Assembly (NCBI GenBank): GCA_907163375.1
Contig: CAJQUW010002169.1
Span: forward strand, 1 to 64,000
DNA: 64,000 nt
Direction of reading: 5' to 3'
Origin: Prostheceraeus crozeri
Lineage: Eukaryota > Platyhelminthes > Polycladida > Euryleptidae
Shown: piece after piece, positions 54,670 to 64,000 of the stretch
Layout: each line of letters opens with the position of its first letter
Position numbering within the stretch: position 1 is the stretch's first letter
Made by a program: the position numbers and the translations under genes
Notes under the pieces: model-generated
What the model was told of the DNA's origin: nothing
What the model saw: the letters and a program-made list of their open reading frames with translations, nothing else
Database searches by the model: none

Positions 54670-55436
54670 ATGAGTGAACTACCTCCATTTAATTAAAAAA
54701 AAACTCAAATTTAATCATCATCCAAATTTATCTAATAAAGTTTTGTCAGTTATTTGCGGAAGATCAGGTTGTGGAAAAACATATCTATTATTTAAAATTT
54801 TAACGACTCCAAATTTTTTGGATTATAACAATCTTATAATTTATACAACAACAGCAGAACAACCCGTCTAACAATTTTTAAAATATGGATTTGAAAATAA
54901 TCTTTAAAAAACAGCAATTGCTTCATTATTCAAAGAATATGAAAAATCTGAAGATGAAGAAGAAATAAGTTCGTGGTGTGAAGAAGCAGCAAAAAAGTCA
55001 GTTAGTAGAATCCAATAAAAATAAGCGTATAAAGATACAATTAATAGATGATAGTGGTAATATGCAAGATCCTAGTAAACTAGATAAAACAATGAAACAT
55101 TGTGTAATTTTTGATGATTGTGTTAATGATAGAAATCAGTCAGTTCAGAGAAATTATTTCACAAGAGGTAGCCATAATAACTGTAGTGTATTTTATTTAA
55201 CACAAAGTATGTATTCATTAGATGGAAGTGTTATTAGAAAGAATGCAAATATATTTATACTATTTGAAATAAATGCAAGAAACTTAAGTGATTTGTTAAG
55301 AGATTTATGCGTAAGAAATAAAGATGAATTTAAACAATCGTGTAACAATGCTTGGTCAAAAGATTATGGCTTCATTACAATTAATATTGATAAAAAAATT
55401 CATGAAAGAGTTATAGAAAATATTTTCGCGGAGTGA
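54670..55436 (+). pseudogene. Polinton part: genome-packaging-type ATPase (broken)
   Basis: Walker A in VICGRSGCGKTYLLFKIL and a Walker B-like HCVIFDDCVND, followed by SHNNCSVFYLTQSMY, as in the FtsK/HerA-type ATPases of Polintons and related viruses. Broken. The 5' part is repeated in the right arm (61049-61240). Confidence 0.75.
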
Positions 55437-58044
55437 TAAAAATATACAAATATAGTGTTATAATATTTTTTATTTTTATTTTATGTATATATCAAATTTG
55501 ACTATCTTAGAAATTAGAAAATTAAAAAGGTGAAGTAGTTATTCCATCAGGTAAAATTTTTCTTTTATCATCAAATGGATCTAATGCTAATTTATGTTCT
55601 TCTTTTAAATACATTTTATGTTTTTTTGAATTAAGTCTATAATTACATGCTGTTTTTATTTCATTATTAAATAATACATTTTTATAATCTTGAAATGTTA
55701 TTTGATTAGCCACTGATGCCTTTGAAATTCCTTTTAATGTTTTATGTGTTTTAATATTATTAGTTATGTTATAACAATAACATTTAGATTTTAAAAATAT
55801 AGCTTCTGTTATGAAATCTTCATTTCCTTCTAATTCATCTTTTACTTTACATAAATCAGAAGGATGAATGATATCTTATATTTTATCTATTTCTTCATCA
55901 AGTGTAGAATTATACGGTATTGTTAATTCTAAGAAAACAGAATCGGTATCTGTAAAGTGTAATTTATAGTTTTTGCCATAAGCAGGTGCTAAATAATCAT
56001 ATATAAATCTATACATAAATAGTTTAGCTAATTCTAATATAGTGAATCCTATAAAATTAAACTTATCATGTTTTACGCTGATTCGACGTAAATGTACAGC
56101 ACATAGTTCATCACTAAATCTAGTAGTTCTTTATATGTAGGTTTCCTTGTTAAATTTTGAAACCTATCTTTATCATAAACTATTTCAATATTTTGTCTAT
56201 TACGCACATTTTCTAAAGTCTTACCATAAAATGCATTATTCATTAATTTGAAGAACACGTTTCCAAAATCATCTTTATTTCTTTTAGCTATTTTACGTTT
56301 TTCAATATTGAACTCTATATAATTTTTTAACCACCTAGATTTTTGATAAAATAGTATTCGATGTATTTTGGTGAGAATCATTCCATGTTCTAAATACCAA
56401 TCTAGCATTCTTCCTTCAACAACATACTTTCCTTTATTGCTTTGTGTTAACATAAGTTTTTTTGTTGGTCTGTATTTCTTAGGAATTAAAGATTTTTGAT
56501 AATCTGAAAAATCTTCTATATTGGGAATTATGTTTTCGGGACAGAAAGGAAAATATTTTGTTTTATCTTTTATTTCATCAGGATATACTAAATCAACTTC
56601 ATACTATATAACCATGATTATAATTTCCATCATATGTTTTTTGATAATCAAGAATATTACACCATGACATTTCACCTGTTGGTAATTCTTGTATCATGCA
56701 AGAAGAATATAAGCTATTAAAATCATAATATAACAAATAGTTTTCTCTCATGATTTCATCAATTGCATTTTCACGTTCTACTCCTTCTCGTTTCGTTCAA
56801 AAAATTTCTAATATTTTTTCTTTTTCTTCTGGAGATAAAGGTTTCATTATTCCATAATCATCAGGATTTACTTTCTTATTATAACATTTAACATATCTAT
56901 TACCTAAAACTGATGAAACTCCACCTCTAATTCCAGATTCAAAAAATAATAATTTATCATATGTATTTTCTTTATAATGTTTAAGTTTAACATTTGTATG
57001 TTTTAATCCTGCTAACCATGTTAAACCTGGTGTAGAATAACAATAACATGGATCTATTCCGTAATATTCTAAACACATATCACGAAAGTTTTCAAAAAGA
57101 TCAGCAAGGATTAATACATCTATCTGAAGATATTTCATTGTATAATCATTGTTTTACAATTTAACTCTCTCCAATTTTTTTCAGCTTCTGCATAGTCTTC
57201 TTCAGATAATTGTGATTGTTTTAATGTTGATGTAAATTTATTTATTGGAGGAAGTTGTTTTTCTTCCATAATTTTATTCACAGAATTAAAATCTCCAGTT
57301 ATATCAGTCTTCGACTGTGAGCCGCAGGCTATATACTCATACGGAAATATGCCTTTTAAAGGTTTTTAATTATATTTATTTAATATTTTACATTGTTCAG
57401 GTTTCAAAGTTTTTCCCATAACTTCTAATGAATAAGGAGTAAAAAATCTAAATGCATCTAAAATTCTAATACAACCTAATTGCATTGAAAAATATTCTTC
57501 TTCTGTTTTACATAGTACATTTATTTGTTGTTGTTGTAATTTTTCAGATGAAAATAAATCTTTCATTACTAGATGGAAATCATATTTAGAACCATTGTAG
57601 AAATATAGAGGAACAAAGTTATATTTAAATTTATTAGCATTAAGATTACAAGAATTATGTGCTGCACCTCTATATAATCCATTTAGATTATCATGATCTT
57701 TTACCTTATCAAGATATCTACCTCTGCCATTTTTATAATTTTTTGTAAATTCTTTTCCACAGTAATAACAATTTGTTTCATTAACAAAATTAATTTTTTC
57801 TTCATCCGTTAATGGCATCATTGGTATATTTGTTTCAAGCAATTGTGAAAAATAATTTTGTAATTCTTCTACTTTGTAAACATTTCTGAACTATCTTCAC
57901 CATAGTATTGATAATATTCTGATTTAAAGAATTCAGGATAATTTGAATGAATGTACATTCCCCAACATAATGGTTTTTGTTCAAATAAATATTTTTCTTT
58001 ACTTTGTTCAGATGCACTTTTTTCAGAATTATCATTTTCAGAAT

Positions 58045-58072
58045 CGGGTGAAGCCCTGGAACTTTCCGTTCG
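58045..58072 (+). repeat. Double-hairpin palindrome, copy in polymerase
   Basis: CGGGTGAAGCCC, TG, GAACTTTCCGTTCG, a somewhat diverged copy. On the minus strand it lies in a polymerase frame and reads RTESSRASPD. Confidence 0.8.
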
Positions 58073-59613
58073 ATTTTGTGTCATATTAACATTATATGCT
58101 TCGAAATCACAATAAATAGTAAAGGGTACTTTATTTTTCAAATAATGTCTATTATATATTAAATAATCATCTTAAGGAAAAGTATTTTCAACTACTTCGT
58201 TTGGTTGACAATTTTCCAAATGTCTATTCATTTCTTCTTTAGTTCTAAAACTTGTCATACATTGAAGACAAGGAAAATTTGTATTATCTGAAGTTTTTGT
58301 AAATATAGAAACATCTTTACACAATATAAAATGACCCTGATAATATAAAATATTCGCTTGTGCTGGTTGTTTTGTTTGTTTTAATTTTTCAAATTTATCT
58401 TTATATATTTCATGTGTTTCATCAATTTCTTTTGTAATATTAAATGTACTTCGATGAAAATTTTGATTTAATATTTTTAGCTGTTGTTCATATTCATTAT
58501 TATATTGTTCTTTATATTGTTGTTGACATTTTTTTAAACATTCATTTAATTCTTTATTTTCTTCATTATTTAATTCTTTATTGTCTTTATTTAATTCTTG
58601 AATCGTTTCTATCTTATTTTGATATTTATGGCCGTATTCTTGTACTAATATTTTTGTTTGTTGTTGATAATCTGTTTTACATTTTTGTAAACTTTTATTT
58701 AAATTTTCTAATTTTTGTTGATATTCTGAAGATAAAGATGAATATTTGTAATTATAATCACCATTACGTCCTTTATAATTATTATGATTAATCATTATTG
58801 GTGATAATGTTTTAACAATTTGAAATTTTTCAGTAAATATTATATTTCCTTGGTAAAAAATATTATGATGCATGTAATTTCCTCTATCATTATATACTAT
58901 TTCTGATTGACATAAATTTTTATTATTCAAATAAAATTTTTTTGAATCTGAGTAAAGTGGAGAAATTTTACCAATAGAAACATAAGTCACATTTAATTCA
59001 AAAACATTTACTTCTATTAAATTTTTATTCTTTTTATGAAACTTTTTTAACCTATTATAATGATATGGAAATTCATGTAAGCCATCAGAGATCAAATTCC
59101 TTTATGTATTCTTCTTTATTATAATGACTTAGTCTCTCTTTGTGATATTCTGCAGGATGTAAATGTGCTATAATACTCCACAGAAAACAATAATCATCTT
59201 CATTTTTTATGTTGATTATTTGTGGTGAACTGAAAGGTAAGGGAACATAACTACCACCAGTATTATTTTTATATTTATCAATTACTATTTTCTTAGATAG
59301 TATTTTAACAAATCTCCAACCAGATTCACGTAACTGGGCTTCAATTATACAATTTTCTAATTTAAGTATCATTTGTTCAAATATGGTTTGTATATCATTT
59401 ACATTATGAATTTCTTGCGAATTTGTAAAATGTCCTTGTATTATTTCTTCAGGAATTCCATCAGGTCCATTTTTGTATAAAGTACTTCTACATTCATATA
59501 ACATTTGAAAGATTTCTTAAATATTTTGAAAAAGTTTTTTAATACATTATAAAAAGTTTCATCGGTTTCATTATGTTCAACCGATTCATTAAATAAATAT
59601 TTTATATCTGGTA

Positions 59614-59641
59614 CTGGCGAACCCCTAGAACCTTCGGTTCG
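59614..59641 (+). repeat. Double-hairpin palindrome, copy
   Basis: CTGGCGAACCCC, TA, GAACCTTCGGTTCG, lying in the N-terminal polymerase region. Minus strand reads RTEGSRGSP. Confidence 0.8.
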
Positions 59642-59730
59642 TTCCGCTTCATCGGTTTTTTTAGTTTCATCAAATTCATCTATTTCGTTAAATTCATCAG
59701 TATCGCTAAATAAATATCTTCCATCTGGTG

Positions 59731-59758
59731 CGGGCGAAGCCCTAGGACCTTCGGTTCG
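59731..59758 (+). repeat. Double-hairpin palindrome, copy
   Basis: CGGGCGAAGCCC, TA, GGACCTTCGGTTCG, 117 bp from the previous copy. The flanks of the two copies (ATATCTTCCATCTGGTGC and ATTTTATATCTGGTACT) are also similar, so they may come from a local duplication. Confidence 0.85.
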
Positions 59759-60154
59759 TACATGTTCATCTTCACTATTAAAAACTTTTTAATATTCCGA
59801 ATGTGAATAATCATCAAACATTTTTTTAACTTTTATATCAGTAGGTAATGTTTCTAGATAGTTTTTATAACTATTTAATTTTAATATATTTCCTTCATCA
59901 ACTCGTTCTACATTTTGTAAATGCAATTTACTATTTAAATGAGATTGATAACTTCTTTTTGTTTGCAACTTTTTTTTACATAAGTTACAATAAAACTTGG
60001 TATTTTCCATTTTTTTATTTTTTAAGGAAAAAATTGTGTTTTAATTTTAGATATAAACATTCTAATAACAAGAACTTGAGAGTAAATATATATCATTATA
60101 TATTTCATGTTCTTTAGTTATTTTATTTTCTTTATCATATAATGTTCTATAATA

Positions 60155-60988
60155 TTAAGTTTTATCATATAACGTTTTATCAAAAGATAATTTAAATTTA
60201 TTTTCACTAGCTATTGATTCTTCATCATCATCATCAATTGATTCTTCATCATCATCATAAATTGTTTCTTCATCATCATCATAAATTACACTTTTTTGGA
60301 TTGGATACCATTCTCTTATTGGAATATCTAACTCTAAATTACATCTTTTATCTGATAATAATATAATAGAGAAAAATATTGGTCTTTGTTCTATTTTGGA
60401 AAATTTAATAACACCACCATAATCTGAATCACTTTTAGTTTTTATTAAAGATGATAAAATTTTAAATTGATTAGATGTAAATCCTAATTTAAATTTTGTA
60501 GACCCGACACATAGTTGTCTAACAGTATCTTCAACTATACCATCATTATTATTTTCAATTGTAAGAAAATGAAATTTAGATAAATTTTGATTATATGTAG
60601 TATTAATATCATGTACATCAGTATGAGATATAAATTTCTCTTCACTTAAATTTTTATAATTATTAATATTTTTATAATTATTAATATTTTTATAATCTTT
60701 CTTACCATTTACACCATTTTTAGATGTTTCAGAATCATCATCTATATTATCATGATCTATATTGTTATCATCATTATTATCATAAGATTCTTTAAGATCG
60801 GGCAAAGCCCTAGAACCTTCGGTTCGTTTATTATGATTATGATTATGGACATTGTTAATAGTATAAGGTGTTGTCCACTTATAAATTTTTTCTTGTTGAG
60901 CTAAGCCATTTATGTAAGATTTTAATAAATTGATATTTAAATTGGAATACAGTCCTATATATGTATCATCATCATATCTTTGCGGCAT
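60155..60988 (-). CDS. Polinton part: acidic-repeat ORF of unknown function
   Basis: 277 codons starting MPQRYDDDTYIGLYSNLNIN. It contains an in-frame double-hairpin insertion (RTEGSRALPD), an Asn/Asp-rich stretch, a YKNINNYKNINNYK repeat and a C-terminal run of DDDEE repeats. No family recognised. Confidence 0.55.
   Translation of the reverse strand: MPQRYDDDTYIGLYSNLNINLLKSYINGLAQQEKIYKWTTPYTINNVHNHNHNKRTEGSRALPDLKESYDNNDDNNIDHDNIDDDSETSKNGVNGKKDYKNINNYKNINNYKNLSEEKFISHTDVHDINTTYNQNLSKFHFLTIENNNDGIVEDTVRQLCVGSTKFKLGFTSNQFKILSSLIKTKSDSDYGGVIKFSKIEQRPIFFSIILLSDKRCNLELDIPIREWYPIQKSVIYDDDEETIYDDDEESIDDDDEESIASENKFKLSFDKTLYDKT
60799..60826 (+). repeat. Double-hairpin palindrome, copy in 277-codon ORF
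   Basis: CGGGCAAAGCCC, TA, GAACCTTCGGTTCG. In frame on the minus strand as RTEGSRALPD. Confidence 0.85.
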
Positions 60989-61048
60989 TTCTAATGTTTC
61001 TTGTTTATAAATTGTATCTCTATAATATACTTGACATAATAATTCTTC

Positions 61049-61240
61049 GTTGTTCTGCTGTTGTTGTATAAATTATAAGATTGTTATAATCCAAAAAATT
61101 TGGAGTCGTTAAAATTTTAAATAATAGATATGTTTTTCCACAACCTGATCTTCCGCAAATAACTGACAAAACTTTATTGGATAAATTTGGATGATGATTA
61201 AATTTGAGTTTTTTTAATTAAATGGAGGTAGTTCACTCAT
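61049..61240 (-). pseudogene. Polinton part: start of ATPase, right arm copy
   Basis: Mirror of the N-terminal ATPase segment with the Walker A motif. It ends at the inner boundary of the inverted arm. Confidence 0.7.
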
Positions 61241-61326
61241 TTTTTAATAAAGAAATTTATTTTTATTTTATTTTTATTTTTAAAGAGGTAGAAGAAAATT
61301 AAACTTCTCTAGCTTCGCGTGGGAGT

Positions 61327-62115
61327 TTATACCTCTCGAACCAAAAGATCTATCATAATCTCTTCACCTCCAAAATTTATTTCTTGTCCTTTTTCATCAG
61401 TGATTCTAATGTTAATGTTGTTAATAGTTTTTCTTGTAATAGGGAAATATATTAATGTTTGTGGAATTACATTTAATCTATAACCAATGGGTACAGTAAA
61501 AGCTGGAAAACTGAATATTAAATTTGACAATTTACCATTTATATATCCTCCTTCAATAATGTCACAATGTACAACAATTGAATTTATTTCAGTTATTTTT
61601 GGAATCTTCTCACCTAAATGATAACCTTGACTATAGGTTTGTTTATTAAATCCTAATAGCTTTGACAATGATCTATCATGATTAAAATCAACTTGATGAT
61701 TTTCGTCTAAAGTAAGAGAAAATTTATTAACTGCCGGTTCAACTGCAAAATGTAATTGTTTCTTATCTTTAAATGGTATACCTAAATGTCTCTTAATTTC
61801 ATTTGATATTGATTCAACTTCGTAAGAACCAGGAAGAAAAGTTTGTATTTTCCATGTTTTGCCTTTATCAGTGGAATATCTAAATTGATCATTCACATCT
61901 TTTATAACATTTTGAATAGTGTTAAACGTAGAGAAACTAGTCAATGCAATTTGATAATTTTTATTTTGTTCTAAATGTAGAATGGGTTCTAAATTACAAG
62001 TGTGTGATGAAGTAGTTGTTATAATTTTTAACGTCGTACTAAATTTTGATGAACCCAAATTCTCTGTTAGATTTTCTAAATGATTATTAATTTTGTCTAA
62101 ATCTGCTGAACACAT
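61327..62115 (-). CDS. Polinton part: minor capsid-like protein, right arm copy
   Basis: Inverted duplicate of the 53794-54582 ORF, 262 codons, nearly identical. Confidence 0.6.
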   Translation of the reverse strand: MCSADLDKINNHLENLTENLGSSKFSTTLKIITTTSSHTCNLEPILHLEQNKNYQIALTSFSTFNTIQNVIKDVNDQFRYSTDKGKTWKIQTFLPGSYEVESISNEIKRHLGIPFKDKKQLHFAVEPAVNKFSLTLDENHQVDFNHDRSLSKLLGFNKQTYSQGYHLGEKIPKITEINSIVVHCDIIEGGYINGKLSNLIFSFPAFTVPIGYRLNVIPQTLIYFPITRKTINNINIRITDEKGQEINFGGEEIMIDLLVREV

Positions 62116-62182
62116 TTTTTAGTTAAAATTTTAAATAAACATTTTTTATAAAAAAATTAAAAAAAACAACATATTTCAGCTA

Positions 62183-62210
62183 CGGGCGAAGCCCTAGAAC
62201 ATTCGGTTCG
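62183..62210 (+). repeat. Double-hairpin palindrome, copy (right arm)
   Basis: CGGGCGAAGCCC, TA, GAACATTCGGTTCG, the mirror of the 53699-53726 copy. Confidence 0.85.
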
Positions 62211-63083
62211 TTATACTTTTATAATCCTCTTCATTTAGAATCTTCTTTTCCAGCAGTCTTTTCAATATAGCATGAATTTCATTGAAACTAGAATTATGTC
62301 CTTCTTTTATTGCCGATATTAAAATATTTAATCTATTTAGTAATTCTTGTGGATCATCTGGTAAAAATACAGTTGTTTCTGTTTTCTGTTTTTCAGATAA
62401 ACCTTTTCCTACTTTAACTCCCGTTGATAATAAATTTTCTAATTGTTTATAACGTCTAAGAGATTTTACTGCACCAACTCTATCTAACATAGCTTTATAT
62501 TTTATGAGATCTTCTACAGCATAATTATTTAAATCTGCTTCTCTTAAAAGATCAACAAAATTTCTATCTAAATTAAAAGGAGATTTATCTGGTGAAAAAA
62601 TTAAACCTCGAAAAGGTTGTGGAAATATTTCTTTTTGTCCGAGATAAAATTAGGTATTGTTTTTCCATCTATAAATGAGATAGAATGTTCAAATTGCATA
62701 GATTTTGGTAATTTCTTATTAATGTTTGATTCTAGTAATCCATAGTCATCTAATATAGTTTTGTGCTCTGGATCTGTTATATCAATTTGTTTATCATTAT
62801 TTGTAAGTTCTTTTTCAAGAGTTTTAAATGGTTTCATAGTTTTTTCAAAATCAGTTTTTACTTGCTCGGTTTGCTGCATTTTTTCAAACATATCAGATTG
62901 AATACCAGCTTTTATCATTCTATGTTGAAGATGATTTTCTTTCATAATATTTCTTTGTTTTATTAACTCTTCTAATTGTTTTATTCTTTCAAAATTATCA
63001 GCTTTAATTTTATCCATTTTTAAAATATAACATTTGAATTTTGTGGTAACATTGGAATACAGCAAAAACATTTTACTGAACAA
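62194..63083 (-). pseudogene. Polinton part: conserved unknown ORF, right arm copy (broken)
   Basis: Inverted duplicate of 52825-53715; broken in this copy. Confidence 0.6.
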
Positions 63084-63264
63084 ATTATTTTTTTATTCCT
63101 TTGTTGTCTGACATCTTTTCGTTTAAAGGTTTCTCGTTTTAAGTTTTGTTTAATAAAGTTCAATAAACATCATTCATTTTAAATGAAATAAATTCCAATA
63201 ACTGTAATAATGTCTACTTCTTGTACAGAAAAATGAAAACAACGGCAGTGTATTTTGCATCAAA

Positions 63265-64000
63265 TATAATAATACAACAATCAATCTTATCATACAATTG
63301 TACAATGTCAGTCTACTACCATTAGACTGGAGAACAAAAGAAAATTTAATTACATTTCAAAATAATCCAAAATGTGTTACTACTAAGTTCCATGAATCAT
63401 TCTTAAATATCAAATATAATAATACAACAATCAATCTTATCATACAATTGTACAATGTCAGTCTACTACCATTAGACTGGAGAACAAAAGAAAATTTAAT
63501 TACATTTCAAAATAATCCAAAATGTGTTACTACTAAGTTCCATGAATCATTCTTAAATATCAAATATAATAATACAACAATCAATCTTATCATACAATTG
63601 TACAATGTCATTCTACTACCATTAGACTGGAGAACAAAAGAAAATTTAATTACATTTCAAAATAATCCAAAATGTGTTACTACTAAGTTCCATGAATCAT
63701 TCTTAAATATCAAGTATAATAATACAACAATCAATCTTATCATACAATTGTACAATGTCAGTCTACTACCATTAGACTGGAGAACAAAAGAAAATAGAAT
63801 TACATTTCAAAATAATCCAAAATGTGTTCCTACTAAGTTCCATGAATCATTCTTAAATACCAAAGATTATGTTACATACTGAAATATAGATCTATACAAT
63901 AGCAGTCTACTACCATTAGACTGGAGAACAAAAGAAAATTTAATTACATTTCAAAATAATCCAAAATGTGTTACTACTAAGTTCCATGAATCATTCTTAA
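63265..64000 (+). repeat. Right terminal tandem array, runs off the window
   Basis: The same units as in the left array, inverted; at least five are present before the window ends. On the + strand a 194-codon frame runs through four units, because the 150-bp unit equals 50 codons. Confidence 0.92.

Larger units (their letters stand above)
50690..54863 (+). repeat. Left inverted arm of the Polinton
   Basis: Pairs with 61049-64000. The inner boundary follows CAGCAGAACAAC at 54863. The block around 51907-52747 has no counterpart in the right arm. Confidence 0.88.
55522..60010 (-). pseudogene. Polinton part: protein-primed family B DNA polymerase (broken)
   Basis: Read from right to left: a zinc-finger-like start (FYCNLCKKKLQTKRSYQSHL), a long N-terminal region with another Cys/His finger (FPCLQCMTSFRTKEEMNRHL), the exonuclease Exo I segment PFTIYCDFEAYN, Exo II-like FYNGSKYDFH, Exo III-like YLQIDVLILADLF, then motif A (NSLYSSCMIQ), motif B (KLMNNAFYGKT), motif C (TDTDS) and the KLALDPFDDKRKIL C-terminus. 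This order is that of Polinton pPolB. Broken in several places; fossil. Confidence 0.85.
50690..64000. mobile_element. Polinton/Maverick-type fossil with very long inverted arms
   Basis: Left arm about 50690-54863, right arm 61049 to beyond the window, central region 54864-61048. The parts are terminal tandem repeats, a membrane-protein ORF, a conserved unknown ORF, a minor-capsid-like ORF, a packaging-type ATPase and a protein-primed B-family DNA polymerase. This set is typical of Polintons. I did not see an integrase, a protease or a clear major capsid gene. The polymerase and ATPase are broken (roughly half a dozen or more breaks in all), and the right arm lacks one internal block of about 0.8 kb. 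The arms are almost identical, so the duplication or conversion is recent. The outer ends and target duplication were not determined. Confidence 0.85.
61049..64000 (-). repeat. Right inverted arm of the Polinton
   Basis: Complement of the left arm from the ATPase start through the capsid-like and unknown ORFs to the tandem array. The identity is very high by eye over more than 2 kb. Confidence 0.88.

Noticed and set aside
58444-58791. 115-codon + strand frame in the polymerase region
   Set aside because: Shadow of the minus-strand polymerase sequence; its hydrophobic composition comes from AT-rich complementary codons.

Overview
The window is AT-rich animal DNA. Genes are split by GT/AG introns, and most of the sequence is transposable elements. 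Two conserved host genes are partly present on the + strand. One is a mitochondrial S-adenosylmethionine carrier (SLC25A26 type), with coding exons at 2944-3076, 6311-6412, 17033-17125 and 18041-18364. The other is the start of a MIOS-like WD40 protein of GATOR2, with exons at 42925-43099 and 43311-43539. Together with Penelope, Crypton, Polinton, Harbinger, hAT, P-like and mariner relics, this fits an invertebrate metazoan. I cannot name the phylum from sequence alone.

Region 1-18.9 kb is the 3' part of the carrier gene, whose introns are full of mobile DNA. These are a palindrome-rich element at 1-2561, a fold-back element (4543-6149) split by a LINE tail, and a 9.35-kb element (6440-15788) with a 9-bp target duplication and long inverted ends made of 343-bp tandem repeats. 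That large element encloses a second, related element with a THAP/P-like transposase gene. A pogo/Tigger-type MITE (16083-16870) and a 45-bp minisatellite (17260-17875) follow.

Region 18.9-42.9 kb has no recognisable host gene. It holds a tRNA-like SINE array (22.36-22.56 kb), a hAT element with 8-bp duplication (23561-24864) and a decayed DD41D mariner (25831-27348). A hAT shell (27889-40683, 8-bp duplication) has swollen to 12.8 kb through later insertions: a Crypton-type tyrosine recombinase element, a 6.75-kb element sitting in a (TA)n tract with an array of 15-bp motifs, and an IS630/Tc1-like element.

Region 42.9-49.6 kb carries the MIOS 5' coding exons, a Penelope GIY-YIG fragment, a TTAA-flanked 2.6-kb element (44314-46917) whose only evident gene encodes a P2X7 C-terminal (ballast) domain protein, and the two halves of a decayed Harbinger element (Myb-like protein and nuclease C-terminus).

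Region 49.6-64 kb is dominated by a Polinton/Maverick-type fossil. It has huge, almost identical inverted arms that end in about 150-bp tandem repeats, and a central region with a protein-primed B-family DNA polymerase. A small double-hairpin palindrome is scattered through it, in several places inside reading frames. The element runs off the right edge of the window.

The strongest candidates for something undescribed are the apparently mobile P2X7-C-domain gene, the coding double-hairpin palindromes of the Polinton, and the nested pair of elements sharing related ends at 6.4-15.8 kb.
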